Source: Platynereis dumerilii (Eukaryota; Annelida; Polychaeta; Phyllodocida; Nereididae). From it: DNA of 64,000 nucleotides. Position 1 is the stretch's first letter; each line of letters starts with the position of its first letter. The notes beneath the pieces were generated by a model that worked only from the letters and a program-made list of their open reading frames with translations, ran no database searches and was not told where the DNA came from. Where the stretch lies: positions 806,001-870,000 of the forward strand of contig JAPTHN010000015.1 of assembly GCA_026936325.1 (NCBI GenBank), read 5' to 3'. Positions 10,534 to 21,790 of the stretch are shown piece by piece. A program made the position numbers and the translations under genes.

Positions 10534-11938
10534 CGAGGGGTTTTCCAAAAGTTCTGTCCAACTAGTCATAACTTTTGCAAGATTCAAAGTAGAAACATCA
10601 TATTTGGGCCAGATAATATTGCTGTAATTTGGAAACAATTTCCAAAATATCAGATCACAGAAATAAAAATAAGTGCTTATTCTGTTGCCATGGAAACCAG
10701 AAGTCATGGAATGCGGCCCAGATTTTGTGATGCTCTTAAAATGAAGTTAAAACCTGCTTGCATTATCTGTGTCCTGACTTTTTCAATTGAAGTACATTCA
10801 TAATTTTTTTCATTAAATACAATCAGGTAATTGTAACATCATTAATAACAATGAAAACTGGTGTTATTCTCACATCTCGGTTACTTTACTATCACTCTTG
10901 CAGTTACTCATTTTTTTATGAGATAATTTTTTTGGATAAGGATGGCATTATATGTACCCACTATCTTTCTTTAATCTAATTGGATAAAAACTAGCAGAGA
11001 GAGCAAGAAACTTCTTTATCATACATACAAGGAGGACAGTATGAGTCATGGAACCAAATGAAGGTTGCAGAAACTTTTTCTGAATGAAGAAAACGCACAC
11101 ATTGGAAAAACCGAGAAAAGGAGACTGCAAAATGCCAAAACTGACCAAAACACGAAGACTGAGGTGTTTAGACATGGTTAGAAAGTATGAGAAAATGTAT
11201 TCAGTTTCCTATTCATTAGTTTGTGAAGTTGTGAAATGGCCATGGATGTTTTGAATATATTCTGTCATTTATCTCTTGTAATAATTACATATTTTGACGA
11301 GACATATCAAGGATGTGTCTGTCAGCCAGCTCTCAGCCGCATTTCATGACTTTTGGTTTCCATAGCAACAAATCAACAATTTATTTTTACTTCTATGATT
11401 TTATTTTTTGGGGCTTATTTGTAAATTACGTCAATATCAACTTACCCAAATATCACTTTTCTGGATAAAATCTAGCAAAAGTTGTGACAGGTTGGACAGA
11501 ACTTATGGAAAACCCATCGTAAAGTGCAAATAGTCTGCGAAACATGATCAGTGATCTAAATATAACGGCTATGAGGCATTGATCTTTTAAGGAATATAAG
11601 GCAAGAGGAAATTTGTACTTGGTGTCAAGTTCCTTATTTCAAGAATTTGGGAAATGTTAGGGATTATTTTAATAGATTTCTTGTCCTGTATCCCAGGTAA
11701 AAATTGAATTTTATGACAAGATATAATGAATCTGTGTCTCTAAAAGTGCCCTGGGCCGCATTTCAAGACTTTTGGTTTCCATGGCAACAAATTAACCATT
11801 TATTTTTGTTTCTATGATCTGATTTTTTGAGGATAATTCACAAATTACGTCAATATTATCTGAACCAAATATCATGTTTCTGTATTAAATATTGCAAAAG
11901 TTATAACAAGTTGGACTGAACTTTTGGAAAACCCCTCG
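10534..11938. mobile_element. TA-flanked mariner-like inverted-repeat element
   Basis: This 1405-bp element has ends CGAGGGGTTTTCCAAAAGTT and its complement (AACTTTTGGAAAACCCCTCG), flanked by TA on both sides. The inverted arms extend about 185 bp, to GAAGTCATGGAATGCGGC on the left. A second, direct copy of the right arm lies at about 11335-11519, ending ACCCATCG. The CGAGGGG-TTCC-AAAAGTTC type of terminus resembles mariner-class ends (recalled, not checked). No transposase with D,D(34)D spacing was recognised, so it looks non-autonomous or decayed. The extra arm copy suggests insertion next to, or rearrangement with, a sister element. Confidence 0.7.
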
Positions 11939-11940
11939 TA

Positions 11941-12631
11941 TACATATAAAATACAACAAATTACTCTAATTAATCGAAGAACAACTGCAAAGTCAGTTCT
12001 TCTTCATCCCATTGGTAAGACAGGTGCATCCTTCTATGACAGGGAATCAGAGACATGTGATATCAATCTGAAAACATTACAAGAAAGGCTTACAGTTATA
12101 TTTCACAAATAATTAAGTCATCTTACCTCAATTAAGAACTATGACTTTGTAATACACCACAACTGTAGAGCATGCGATTGTCACAGATTGGCAATTATTT
12201 TCTTATGCTTCTAAAAGTCAGCCAGGGACATGGTGCCGGTGCCAAGGATGAATAAAATCTAATTTTCAATTGCAAATATCAATATCTCGGTCCCTGTTTA
12301 AGCTACAGTAATGTAATTAGTATCAAAGGAACGCCCTGTTTGTCAGCTTTCCAATGATGCATAGCATTATATTGTCAGACGAAATGCGTAGAATCGCTGT
12401 GACATTGCATTTTTTGTCTCATATCTTGAGTTACCAAAGTGTTTGACGTCAAAACACACATTGCATCAATAAAGTGGCGGCGGGCTTCTGCACTCTAAAA
12501 AGTGTTGCCACCTCGTTATTCAATGTAACACTAGGTGCCACTTGTAGCTTCTCACTCTGCTTTTGAACAGAAATATGTTTTAAAACCTTATAAGCTCAGT
12601 ACAAAAATTGACATAAATTTGACTTGCTTAC
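11941..12631. other. Non-coding stretch before coiled-coil exon
   Basis: No supported gene. A plus-strand open stretch at about 11955-12112 has no splice or family support. CACTCTAAAAAGTG near 12491 is a short inverted word also seen as CACTCTAAAAA near 20622; it may be an end of an unidentified inverted-repeat element. Confidence 0.35.
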
Positions 12632-13011
12632 CGTTTCATCTCCTCCTTCAACCATTTCTTCCGTTCCTCCAGTTCCTGTTTCTGTTTCTTCAATTGTTCT
12701 CTTAATTTGTCTTGTTCCTTCTTCTCTCTTTTCAATTTAGACTCATTTTTTATTAATTCCACTTTCTTCTTTTCCAGTTCTTCCGCTTCCTTCTTCCTTT
12801 TCTTTTCAGCTTCTTCCTTTTCCTTCTTTTCTGCTTCTTCCTTTGCCTTCTTTTCAGCTTCTTCCCTTGCCTTCTTTTCAGCTTCTTCCTTATCCCTCCC
12901 TTCCTTTTCCTTCCTCTCTTTCTCCTCATTCTCTCTCTTCTTTTCTTCTTCCAGGACATTTGGAATGTTGTCTTCTTTGGCAGACGATGACACAGGGTCC
13001 GCAGCACTTTT
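12632..13011 (-). CDS. Type II membrane protein, Lys/Glu-rich coiled-coil exon
   Basis: On the minus strand a TTTTTCAG acceptor (just above 13011) and a GTAAGC donor (just below 12632) bound 380 nt. The exon starts KSAADPVSSSAKEDNIPNVL and continues as a highly charged helix with heptad-like repeats of EEAEKKAKEEAEKK, ending KKWLKEEMKR in phase 2. It is strongly predicted to form a single alpha-helix or coiled coil. Joined in frame to the exons at 15752 and 18972 it makes a stem behind an N-terminal membrane anchor. Further exons must lie at lower coordinates but I could not identify them. The plus-strand open frames here are complements of the repetitive GAA-rich code. Confidence 0.72.
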
Positions 13012-13529
13012 CTGAAAAATTAACAAAAGGATAATCTCGAAAAATTTGCAACAAAATTCTGTAAAACCGCAATTAAAAAAGTTGTGCGGGTACCTGAAAT
13101 GAGAGTTGAACTAGATTTCATGATATAACACATTCCCCTGAAAAGGCCACTAGCGAACAGATATTATCTACATGGACAGAATCACAATTCTGAGCAATCT
13201 TTGTTTTCTCTTGTTATGAATTGATTCGTGGAAGCGCTACTGCGAAGCAAACTGTATGAGCGACATCTGGTGTTAACATTAGGGAATGACAAGGTGATAG
13301 TTGGAGGGGGGGCTATGGATTTTCACCCAAGACAATTCAGCGAATGAAGTGCGAAGAAGGTATTGTTATCACTTGGGTAAAAATGTTTTCCATCCTCTGG
13401 GCGGGCAGGTGTTCAGGCGGCAGGCGGTTGGATCGTTTGCGGGCCATAACTCAGCCCAAATTGCATGTAGGCCTACATTGATTAAATTTGGTACACATGA
13501 AGTCTCCATGGTTGTTTGTTTGTTTGTTT

Positions 13530-13762
13530 GTGTTTTATGCCTCTGCAGCAGCTTAGTGGGCTATATCGAGGCAGGCGATCACCGTATTATGATGAGATGA
13601 GAAGTCTGTGAGTCTGGCACATACCCTATTAATTCAGGGATGCCCAGGTTCTTTCAGTTGCCCCAGCATAGAATACTGGATACAACCCGCCTCCGTTTAA
13701 TGTCCCATGGGCTCGGACTAAAGTGAGTTCCCGGGGTGAGAATCCTCCATGGTCTAAAGGGT
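13530..13762 (-). mobile_element. SINE-like repeat, family C, copy 1
   Basis: Shares CCCATGGGCTCGGACTAAAG, ACTGGATACAACCC and TTCAGTYGYCCCAGC with 36727-36958. In that copy a tRNA-like head is present on the minus strand; here the head region (about 13735-13762) is diverged. It lies inside an intron of the minus-strand membrane-protein gene, in the same orientation as the gene. Confidence 0.55.
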
Positions 13763-13769
13763 CCAACAA

Positions 13770-15400
13770 AAATAAGTCCCCCTTTACAAAAACTTTTATA
13801 TCTCAAAGACCTCTTTCCCGATTACTGTTAAAGTTCTCGTATTTGTAGGCCTGCATATTGACATTATGTCTGTGTAATTGTAGCACGATAGCTTCATTTT
13901 TGTCTGAGCCAGCCGACCCTGAGTGCACATACCCCTCTTTTCAAAAAATTTAAGTTTTGACTTTTCCAAAAAAAAATTGCAAAATGTGCTCAAACTCCAC
14001 TCGAATTATTTCTAAGGTCACCCAGGGAACCTAAACTGTGAAAAGTTTACAAAAGAAGTCCTCATATGTCCACTAGAGATGATTGAGAAACAAATGTTCT
14101 CCAGTATCATGATGAAGCATGCCCCAGCTGGTGGCTCCCCCGCTTGGCCAAATTGTTCACATCCATTGGAAAAGCCACAGATTTTTGAAAACATGGGTAG
14201 GCTCACTCAAAGGCTGCTGGGTCAGCCAGGAATAATGCCACTAAACTACAAATACACGCATTTAGAGTCGATATACAGGCCTATAACTTGATCCAACTTG
14301 ATGGTCTGATTGATGGATATTGTGTAGGGCCAACTTTTTGAAATATTGACAAAAAATATTTTTTACAAATTTCTCGTTTCTGGGCGAGACTCAGCCCCTA
14401 CTGCATGTAGCCTTTATGGATGATCTCTGGTACACATATAGTCTATAAGTGTGCCTTTTGATGATCTGATTGATGTGGGCTGTATTCTATACGTTTGAAA
14501 TATGAGAAAAACAATTTCTTTTTTTTTGTTTCCAGTCCAAAAACACTTTTTTTTTTTGTTTCCAGTCCACGCTATTTTATTCACATCAATGCAATTTGGT
14601 ATACATAGCCTTTAATAGTCTTGTTTTTCTATCATCTATGCTCCCAATGATAGAATACCACATTCACAGTCGTGAAGTTCTTCGCTGAAGGTTTGCTGCT
14701 TTGCAGCCTATGTTTTTACTTGCATATGAGCGACAAATTTTTTATCGCAATTTTTAACACCTGTGGACTCGTGGAGACAAACTTAATTTAACTGAAGTTA
14801 GCACAGACAGTCAGATACTACATGTGTCTGACCTTTATCTAAATCACTGTGTTTACCGTTTTTAGTTTTTTTTTGTGCATTTTTTGTTTGTTCAGGAATA
14901 CTGTCATATAAAGGGTACAACAAAAATATGTCCCCCTTTATGAAAACTTGGAAGTTCTGATATTTTTAGGCCTGCATATTGACATTTTGCCTGTGTAATT
15001 GTAGCTTGATTGCTTCATTTTTGTCTGAGCCAGTCGACCCTGAGTGCACATACCCATTTGAAGTTTTGACATTTCCAAAATAATTTTTTGCAAAAGATGC
15101 TCAAACTCCACTCAAATTATTTCTAATGTCACCCAGGGAACCTAAACTGTGAAAAGTTTACTGAAGAAGTCCTTGTTTGTCCACTAAATATGATAGAGAA
15201 ACAAATTTTCTCCGGTATCATGGTTAAGCATGCCCCAGCTGGTGGCTCCCCTGCTTGGTCAAATTGTTCATATCAATTGAAAATGCCACAGATTTTTGAA
15301 AATAAGGGTGGGCTCACTCGAAGGCTGCTGGGTCAGCCAGGAATAATGCTACTAAACTATAAATACACACATTAAGGGTCGATATACAGGCCTATAATAC
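13770..15400 (+). repeat. Pair of ~500-bp direct repeats with degenerate filler
   Basis: Unit 1 (about 13770-14290) and unit 2 (about 14918-15390) share long words: TAGGCCTGCATATTGACATT, TCATTTTTGTCTGAGCCAGY, CACCCAGGGAACCTAAACTG, AAGCATGCCCCAGCTGGTGG and GGTCAGCCAGGAATAATG. Between them, and just upstream of unit 1 (about 13440-13500), lies a looser motif with ACTCAGCCC, TGCATGTAG and TTTGGTACACAT, repeated about three times. Parallel short open frames in both units are similar, but no gene family is recognised. It may be a tandem duplication or an element with direct terminal repeats; coding capacity is not visible. Confidence 0.6.
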
Positions 15401-15751
15401 GATCTGAATTTCATAAAAATCGGCGAGTTTGGCCCCTCATAATTTTTATGTAATTCAATTATTATTAATTTTCTTTCAGCACATAAAGGATGTATGCACT
15501 CTAAATAAAGAAAAACAACTTTCAAAATTTAATTCAAAAGAATGACCAAGAACTTTATATAAAGTGTTTTAAAAAGTCACATTAAGATGCGCTAAAAATA
15601 CTCCAGATTGGGAGCACTTGGCTGGACCAATCAGAAGCAAGGGCTGGAAATCTGTGAGCCAATGGCATTTAAGTATTCTGAAACCAAGCACCGCTTGCCC
15701 CCTAGTGTTAAATTGTGAGAACCTTCCATGAAATTAGTCTATTACACTCAC

Positions 15752-15811
15752 TTTGGCAGCATCATCGTTCTTCTGGTTCATGATAACATCACTTGCGCCA
15801 TTAAAGGATCG
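15752..15811 (-). CDS. Type II membrane protein, 20-residue exon
   Basis: A 60-nt exon on the minus strand between TTTTTCAG and GTGAGT, encoding RSFNGASDVIMNQKNDDAAK in phase 0 at both ends. It sits between the anchor exon (18972-19096) and the coiled-coil exon (12632-13011), both of which also have phase-0 junctions on this side. Splice sites and frame are the only support; the sequence has no domain. A short polar linker in the stem is the natural reading. Confidence 0.6.
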
Positions 15812-16109
15812 CTGAAAAATAAATTGGACGGATTTATGACTTACAAATTAACAACCATCATCTGCAACTTTATTTTTCGACAAAATTGATACATCTTACC
15901 CGGACATCTTACAAGCCAGAAGAGTGTTTAATGTGACACTGCAGCAAGAGATGATCGAGGTAGACAAAGGCCTATATTTTCAATTAAAAATTTAGGCCTA
16001 CTTTTCTGTCATAAAAGAACAATGGAAGTATACAAATTTTTAAAATGTTGAGTATTTTTCTCTGATTTGACATGTGCAAAAGTTTGGGCACCCCCACAAT
16101 TTTGCTTTT

Positions 16110-16205
16110 CACCACAGTGTCAAGTGCCTCCAAGGCTGAGTGTACTGCAAGTCGGCCTGGTAATTGTGAGGTCTGGGGTTCAAATCCAATGCATGCCAAT
16201 TTCTT
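16110..16205 (+). mobile_element. Degenerate tRNA-like SINE head
   Basis: GGGGTTCAAATCCAATGC near 16175 contains a B-box match (GGTTCAAATCC), preceded at tRNA-like distance by GGCTGAGTGTACTGCAAG in the place of an A box. No cloverleaf with paired acceptor arm can be drawn, so this is a SINE head or tRNA relic, not a tRNA gene. Confidence 0.4.
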
Positions 16206-16657
16206 TTAACTGACCAGCAAACTTGCAGGTGTCAGGGTGTCAGATTTAAAGTCTTCATCTGAAAAAAGTTGAAAATGACAATTTGCACTTTTTGGGCATT
16301 TCATGAATCAATGCTCACTTGGCCTGTTCAGAAACTGAACTGATAAGTCCCCATGCAATTATGCCACCTGTCTTACGAGATGGCCAAGCAAATGGAACTC
16401 ATAATTTTGAAAAACCTTTATAGTAAGTTTCGCAGACTCTGTTACATTCCAGGTAGTATCCAGAGGGCCATAATCTGCCATGCGAATTATAGCTTTTTGT
16501 TTATCAGGCCTTCCTGTTCTGGATTCAAAGGTTGAAATTCATTACGTTCAAATTCCAGTTTTCTATGTGAAGGGCTTGGTTTTTTTTTTCATCAAATCTG
16601 CAAAATTGTTTGTATTACTTGGTTTGTATACCTAAAGGTTTCATATGAATGACGGAG

Positions 16658-18837
16658 CAGGCCCAGCAAGCACATAACGTTTATAAGATATTGAATCAAT
16701 GTTATTACAGATCTCGTATTAGTGTGCCATGTTCTTTTCAACTGCCACAGTGCTCTTGTGATGTCAGTATCAGCATAATGATTTCACAGTTGGTATATTC
16801 GCAGTTTCAGCTGTGTCACTTGGAACCCATGCTGATCACACCATTACAAATTCTCACATAAACTGTTAGATTGTTGCTCAACATTGATTATTCAGTTTGA
16901 TGTTTTGAATAAATCCAAAACTTACAATATCCAGCTATATATAATGCATGGATTTTGTGTATAACTGCTATCAGTTTTAGCACTTTTACAACAAAACAAA
17001 TTCATTCACTCTCACATTCATTTGTTGGTCTGAGAGGTTACCATGTGCTGCTCTGTCTTGGCAAAAATAATATACATAGGAACCATTCAAAATTTAAGGC
17101 CTGAGGGGCGGGGAGTTTTGCTTGGGGGCATACTTATCACTGATTTCCAATAAAGTTTATTTGATGATCGAATTCTTAGCCTCCTTGTCTGGCCTTTTCC
17201 CAAATTTTTGCGGAGCAACTACCCCCCCCCCCCCCGACCCATTTCTCGTCCTCTGGTATGTCCATGCAACACCGCCACGTTCACTTCCGAAAGATCTCCC
17301 CATCATCCCCATTCCGGTCATCTATTCTGAACAGTTTCTTTAGTGCAGATCTCACCTAAAAGGCTGAAAAGCCACAAGGTGCTGCCCTCAATGACAGATT
17401 TCACAACAGGACACCATGAATGTCCATGATGGATCAAGTAAGTGGCTCAAACATATCAGTTTCACCTGCTCCAACTGAATCAAACAACCATACCAATGAA
17501 TGCAGATTAATCAATTGTCATTCACACTTAGCCCATAAGCCGGATTTGTTGGTAGCAGTTGGAATCAACACTCAAGCTTGGAGTGCCAATAGTGATGTCA
17601 GTATTGCAATACTGACATCATCTGGGCATATATTCACATGGAACAAGGCACACATACAAGATCTGTAATAAAACCTAACATTAGAAAAACATTTCACATT
17701 CACTGAAAAAGGAAATTTTTCAAACGTTAAACCCCAACATCAGTAGATGGTTCTGATTTTAGTGTCAATGGAACGTTAAACAAAGTGTAATTTCAACTTA
17801 GATTGAATGAAAATAAAATGTTGAAAATTGATATCACTAAAGACACTTTTAAAGATTTTTAGACGAACATTAAAAAGTGGCTTTTTTAAAGAATGTTAAA
17901 TGAACGTTAAAAATTGGTTTTTAAAAAAGTTATCAGGAAGGTTTCTGAACCTCACTCCATATCTGAAAATGTGCACCTCCAGTTTGCCAGCCAATCCCAC
18001 ATGTTTTCCTGCAAGGTCACCCATCAAACTGTTAACCAGACCCAATGTTGCTTAACTTGAAAGTTGTCTAAGAGGTGGTGCAGGCCCCTGTTCTATTACC
18101 ATATGGAAGACACATGATACTTAAAGATGTGGTCAATCAATTTAAAGAACAATTCAATCTTACAGATTATGGCGTCTAGAAATTTCATACTTCAAGACTA
18201 AATAAATGTTAAATGCAAAATAATTTTTTTTTCTTTTTCTTCATGCATAGTTAATGCCAAAAGGCATAGCTTTCCCAGGCAGAAATACATTCAGGGTCAA
18301 TGTGTAAATTACCTTCAGATTTCAACAATAAATTAACATTTTTTATGAATCAGAATTTGACATTATTTCAATGTTGATATTGCACCATAATAAAAAAATC
18401 AACGTGTTCTTGCTATAGGGAGTGTTTAAAGTTGGTTTAGAATGTTGACTGTAAAAGCCTAAAAATAAAAGGTTTTTATTTCATTCATTTCAGGAAGCTC
18501 AACTAAAAACTTACTTTCAGACTTTCAAAAGAATGATTAAATTTCATTCTGTCAAATATGTTCTACTAACCAACCAAAATTTAATGTTCCTTAAACATAC
18601 TAGTGCTAACTATTAAAAAAATGTCAAAGATTTAGTGTTTCAACAGTGTCAATATCACATTGACAAACAAGCAGGGATGAATCTGATCAAATTTAAATTT
18701 TTTCTAGATATTCCTTTGTGACACTTAAAAAGACCTCCATTTTGCAATGTTAAAAAAATGTTCAAATTACCTTTGAAAACGTTCGGAAACGAAAATAAGG
18801 TTTTTAAAAGGTTGTTTTAACATTAGAGTGCTTGCTG
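16658..18837. mobile_element. Large element with CCCAGCAAGCAC termini
   Basis: CCCAGCAAGCACATAACGTT begins near 16658, and the inverse, CTAATG..GTGCTTGCTGGG in plus orientation, ends near 18837, giving a ~2.2-kb interval bounded by a 12-bp inverted repeat (CCCAGCAAGCAC). The right two thirds is rich in AACGTTAAA, TTTTTAAA and ATGTTAAA words, in the style of many non-autonomous elements. No target duplication was resolved and no transposase was recognised. A short plus-strand open stretch at 17420-17668 has no family support. The two ends could belong to different insertions. Confidence 0.45.
17593..17620. repeat. Perfect 28-bp palindrome
   Basis: TGATGTCAGTATTG is followed directly by its exact complement CAATACTGACATCA with no loop. 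A half copy, TGATGTCAGTAT, occurs at about 16757. It lies inside the 16658-18837 element. Confidence 0.8.
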
Positions 18838-18971
18838 GGGGACTTTTCAAGCATTTTTTAAAAAGGGCCAACCCTAATATGTATGATGTTTTCACTCCCA
18901 TTGCCAAGTATTGTCTGTCGCAACATCATTTGTGTACAGTAAAATTCTCACTAATACTCTTTTCAACTTAC

Positions 18972-19096
18972 TGTATCAATTGAGAAAGAACGGTCCGGAC
19001 CCATACGCCTTCGAAGTCGACGGGAATCAAAGAGGCACAGCAGAAGAACCACTGCCACGGCAGCCCACACGCATATGACCCTCCTAGTCATAGTGC
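18972..19096 (-). CDS. Type II membrane protein, start exon with signal anchor
   Basis: A TTTCAG acceptor above 19096 and a GTAAGT donor below 18972 bound 125 nt on the minus strand. After five bases of 5' UTR the ATG (19091) opens MTRRVICVWAAVAVVLLLCL then FDSRRLRRRMGPDRSFSIDT in phase 0. A short basic N-terminus, a ~16-residue hydrophobic helix and a following Arg-rich segment suggest a signal anchor or one-pass membrane segment, as in Golgi glycosyltransferases and Golgi coiled-coil proteins. The positive charge on both sides makes topology uncertain. With the next two exons the known part is about 186 residues; no catalytic domain is in view. The acceptor before the ATG implies at least one upstream non-coding exon. 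Confidence 0.65.
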
Positions 19097-19302
19097 CTGA
19101 AATGAGAAGAAAAAAATCATTAAAATAGGCCGAAATACAGACAAACACATAGATAGTAGAGAGGGTAACAGAGCATTTTTTGTAGGGACCATCTCAGATC
19201 TGTGTTATAAACTCCAAATGAGGAAAGATTTTACAGTGGAGGTCCCTAGCTAAATGGGCAAAATGAATCAGCAAAGTGCTTTTTGTCATCAATTTATGTG
19301 TA

Positions 19303-19550
19303 CTGCAGTGATGGAGCTTCTTGAGTTTCTGGAGGGGGTCACTAGGAAGTTGGCCTTGCAGATATACTTTCCCTATAGCAGGAGTACCCTCCAAATTTAC
19401 CTCCAATATTAGGAGGGTACTCATGCTACAGCGAAGGTAACTGTGACTACAATTTACAAATCAAGTATATATTTGCCCCTCTTTATGCTCAGTAGCTCCA
19501 TCACTGCATGCCCTTGGGAGCCACTCAACCATGACTGTCATGGTTGAGTG
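19303..19550. repeat. Inverted words and a 29-bp near-perfect hairpin
   Basis: CACTCAACCATGAC and GTCATGGTTGAGTG (19522-19550) pair perfectly over 14 bp with a one-base loop. TGCAGTGATGGAGCT near 19305 and AGCTCCATCACTGCA near 19494 form a wider inverted pair. Together they look like remains of an inverted-repeat element. The surrounding 19.1-20.6 kb shows no other feature. Confidence 0.5.
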
Positions 19551-20629
19551 ATTGGGGACCATATCCAAAGCACACCTGGAGCATAATATTATCCCATAGA
19601 GATTACCTTTAAAAAATTATATAGCCTAAGTGTATAAAGATTTGAGATGATATAAGACAAGTGATAAAAGAAAACACTGTATGAGAACATTAGATATTCA
19701 ACTTCCCACAAACTGCCCAGTCTAAAAGTGTAATAATCCAAATATTATGCAAGCCACAATTAGTTTGTTGTAATGGAAATAGAAATTTCATGTTCATGAC
19801 AAAGAATATAAAAGGGCTTCTCATTGCTTGGTTTGCTGTCTATATTAACAACACCTGTAATTAGGCATGCCTAATCATGAGGTAACATGTATTAGGTTTG
19901 TTAAATCACACACTCACAGTGGTACATTGGAGGTACAGATGTAACTACACATACATAAAACATTATTTGAATATTTGGAAAATAAAGTATTTGTTTGAAG
20001 AAACCTCAGGTCCCTACAATCCTTTTTTTAAAGAATTTCTTGTTAAAGTAAATTTCAGCGGTGCAGATTTTGCTGGAAGAGGTCATTTTATTGCGGTGTC
20101 ACTGAAACAGAAGTGCATGAAAACTAAAAGTTGAAGCTGCGGGGTACTTGGGGTACTTTCACAAATAAATAACAATCAAATTATCCATGGGTTTGAATTC
20201 TGTCTATTCACTTCTCTTGGTACTGCGAATTGCCATCTTTTTAGAAATTTTACGTGAAATACTTACCAACTGGTGGGGAAAATCACTGTCAGTGGCGGGC
20301 ATTTTGCCCCAGTGGGCCAATTCACCACCACTTTTATACTTCAAAATTTCCCGAAGAGAGAGAGGTATTGATTGACTCACTGATTAGGCAATAATGATGT
20401 TTTATATTGGGGTAGGCTAATTCATATAATTTGGTCATGAGAAAATTGTCTAAGTATAATATTTTATGATACTGACATATATATGTTTTCAGTAATTCTT
20501 GATCTCAGACATGTGGACAAATTATCTTAAAAAAGGGTTTTAAAAACCGGTGATTGCAAATCATCTTCAAAATTTGGTTCGCATGAATACCAAATGAAGC
20601 TGAACCTTTCTACTGACATCACACTCTAA

Positions 20630-20745
20630 AAAAATTCAGACAAAATTGGTTTTTTAGATTCAAATTGGTTTTTTGAAAAACCAAATTTCAATTCAAAAAA
20701 CCAACATGGATTTTTTTAAAAATCCATGTTGGTTTTGCATGAATA
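20630..20745. repeat. Clustered short hairpins (CCAACATGG / TTGGTTTTT)
   Basis: CCAACATGGATTTTT and AAAAATCCATGTTGG pair almost without a loop (about 20701-20732). Just upstream, AAATTGGTTTTTTG and AAAAACCAAATTT form a second hairpin. AAATTGGTTTT recurs at about 20641, 20659 and 20765. Non-coding; likely a MITE fragment. Confidence 0.5.
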
Positions 20746-21312
20746 TGTATACAATTTATAATGTAAAATTGGTTTTCCTATAAATAATAATAATATATCA
20801 AATATATAATATAAACCTCGGATGAACTATTTTAGACTCAACCCAATCCAGTTTTAAGATGACAGCTGCTTCTTGTTTGGTCATTACTCCTATGTAATAC
20901 TGAAAAATAAAATTACCTTTCAACATCAAGTTCGTGGTCAAGTCAAGGCAAGCAGGTCATCCAAAGTTTCTTCTTCACTGCATGGTTGGCAATTAAGGTC
21001 GATTGGAAATTATCATTAAGGCAGATTTAAGTACTCTCTAGATTTAAGCAGCTGGATTATTGAGCTATCTTAATCAACCATGAATTATGCTGTTTATAGA
21101 AGCAAAACAAAACATACACTTATCGATGCTTTTGTTTCAACTCAGAACTGCACATCAATTAAATAGAATGGCAGCGGCAGGGTGCAATATTATACAAATA
21201 CGACACTACTGTCACAGCCAAAGACTCCTTGATACAAAAGGAGATTGCCAGCTAAAATTTGTAAAATTGTTTAGAATTCACTGTATCAGTTTCAGTTTTA
21301 TAATAAATATAT

Positions 21313-21790
21313 GTTAGGGTGGTTCACATTTCAATGGGAAAAATCAAATCTCCTAATTCCTAAAGCCCCCGATTTTGAAAGTAGAAGTTGATGACGACAC
21401 AAGTAAAACAAACACATTACACAATTTCAGCCAAATCGGTTAGGGGAAGCTTGGGAGAGTTGGGCCACCTTTTACATTCTTGCACCTCCTGCTGACAGTA
21501 ATGATTATAAAAACATGCTTAATGCATGTATTGCATCTTAAAATATTTAAGAAAAATATCTGTTGGTTTGCATTGATATTTGCGCAAGATCATAAGAGCT
21601 ACAGCCCTATGAAAATTGGAAAAATGTTGGCCCAACTCTCCCCATTAAGTGGGAGACTTGGGCCATTCATGGGGAAACTAGGGCCATTGCAATATGTCTG
21701 GTTCAGTAAAGCTGTACTTGAGACCATGATCATTTTAACCTGTAGCATAGTTGTTATAGAAGTCATTAATACAGAATTGAAATCGTGACT
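21313..21790. mobile_element. Fragments of GGGCC-word inverted-repeat elements
   Basis: TTAGGGTGGTTCACATTTCA (21314) and TTAGGGGAAGCTTGGGAGAG (21441) look like element ends. TTGGGCCACC (about 21463) and GGCCCAACTCTCCCC (about 21628) are inverse forms of one word, followed by GGAGACTTGGGCCATTCATG and AACTAGGGCCATTGC. A similar vocabulary appears at 57.4-57.6 kb. No clear end pair or target duplication was defined. Confidence 0.35.

Noticed and set aside
12707-13034. Plus-strand Ser/Phe-rich coding sequence
   Set aside because: It is the complement of the GAA-rich coiled-coil exon, which has matching splice sites and frame on the minus strand.
13770-15400. An LTR-type element bounded by the two ~500-bp direct repeats
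   Set aside because: No coding domain lies between them, no target duplication was found, and related units occur outside the pair, which fits tandem duplication better.
17420-17668. Possible small coding exon in the 16.7-18.8 kb element
   Set aside because: No splice pairing, no recognised family, and it contains a 28-bp palindrome.
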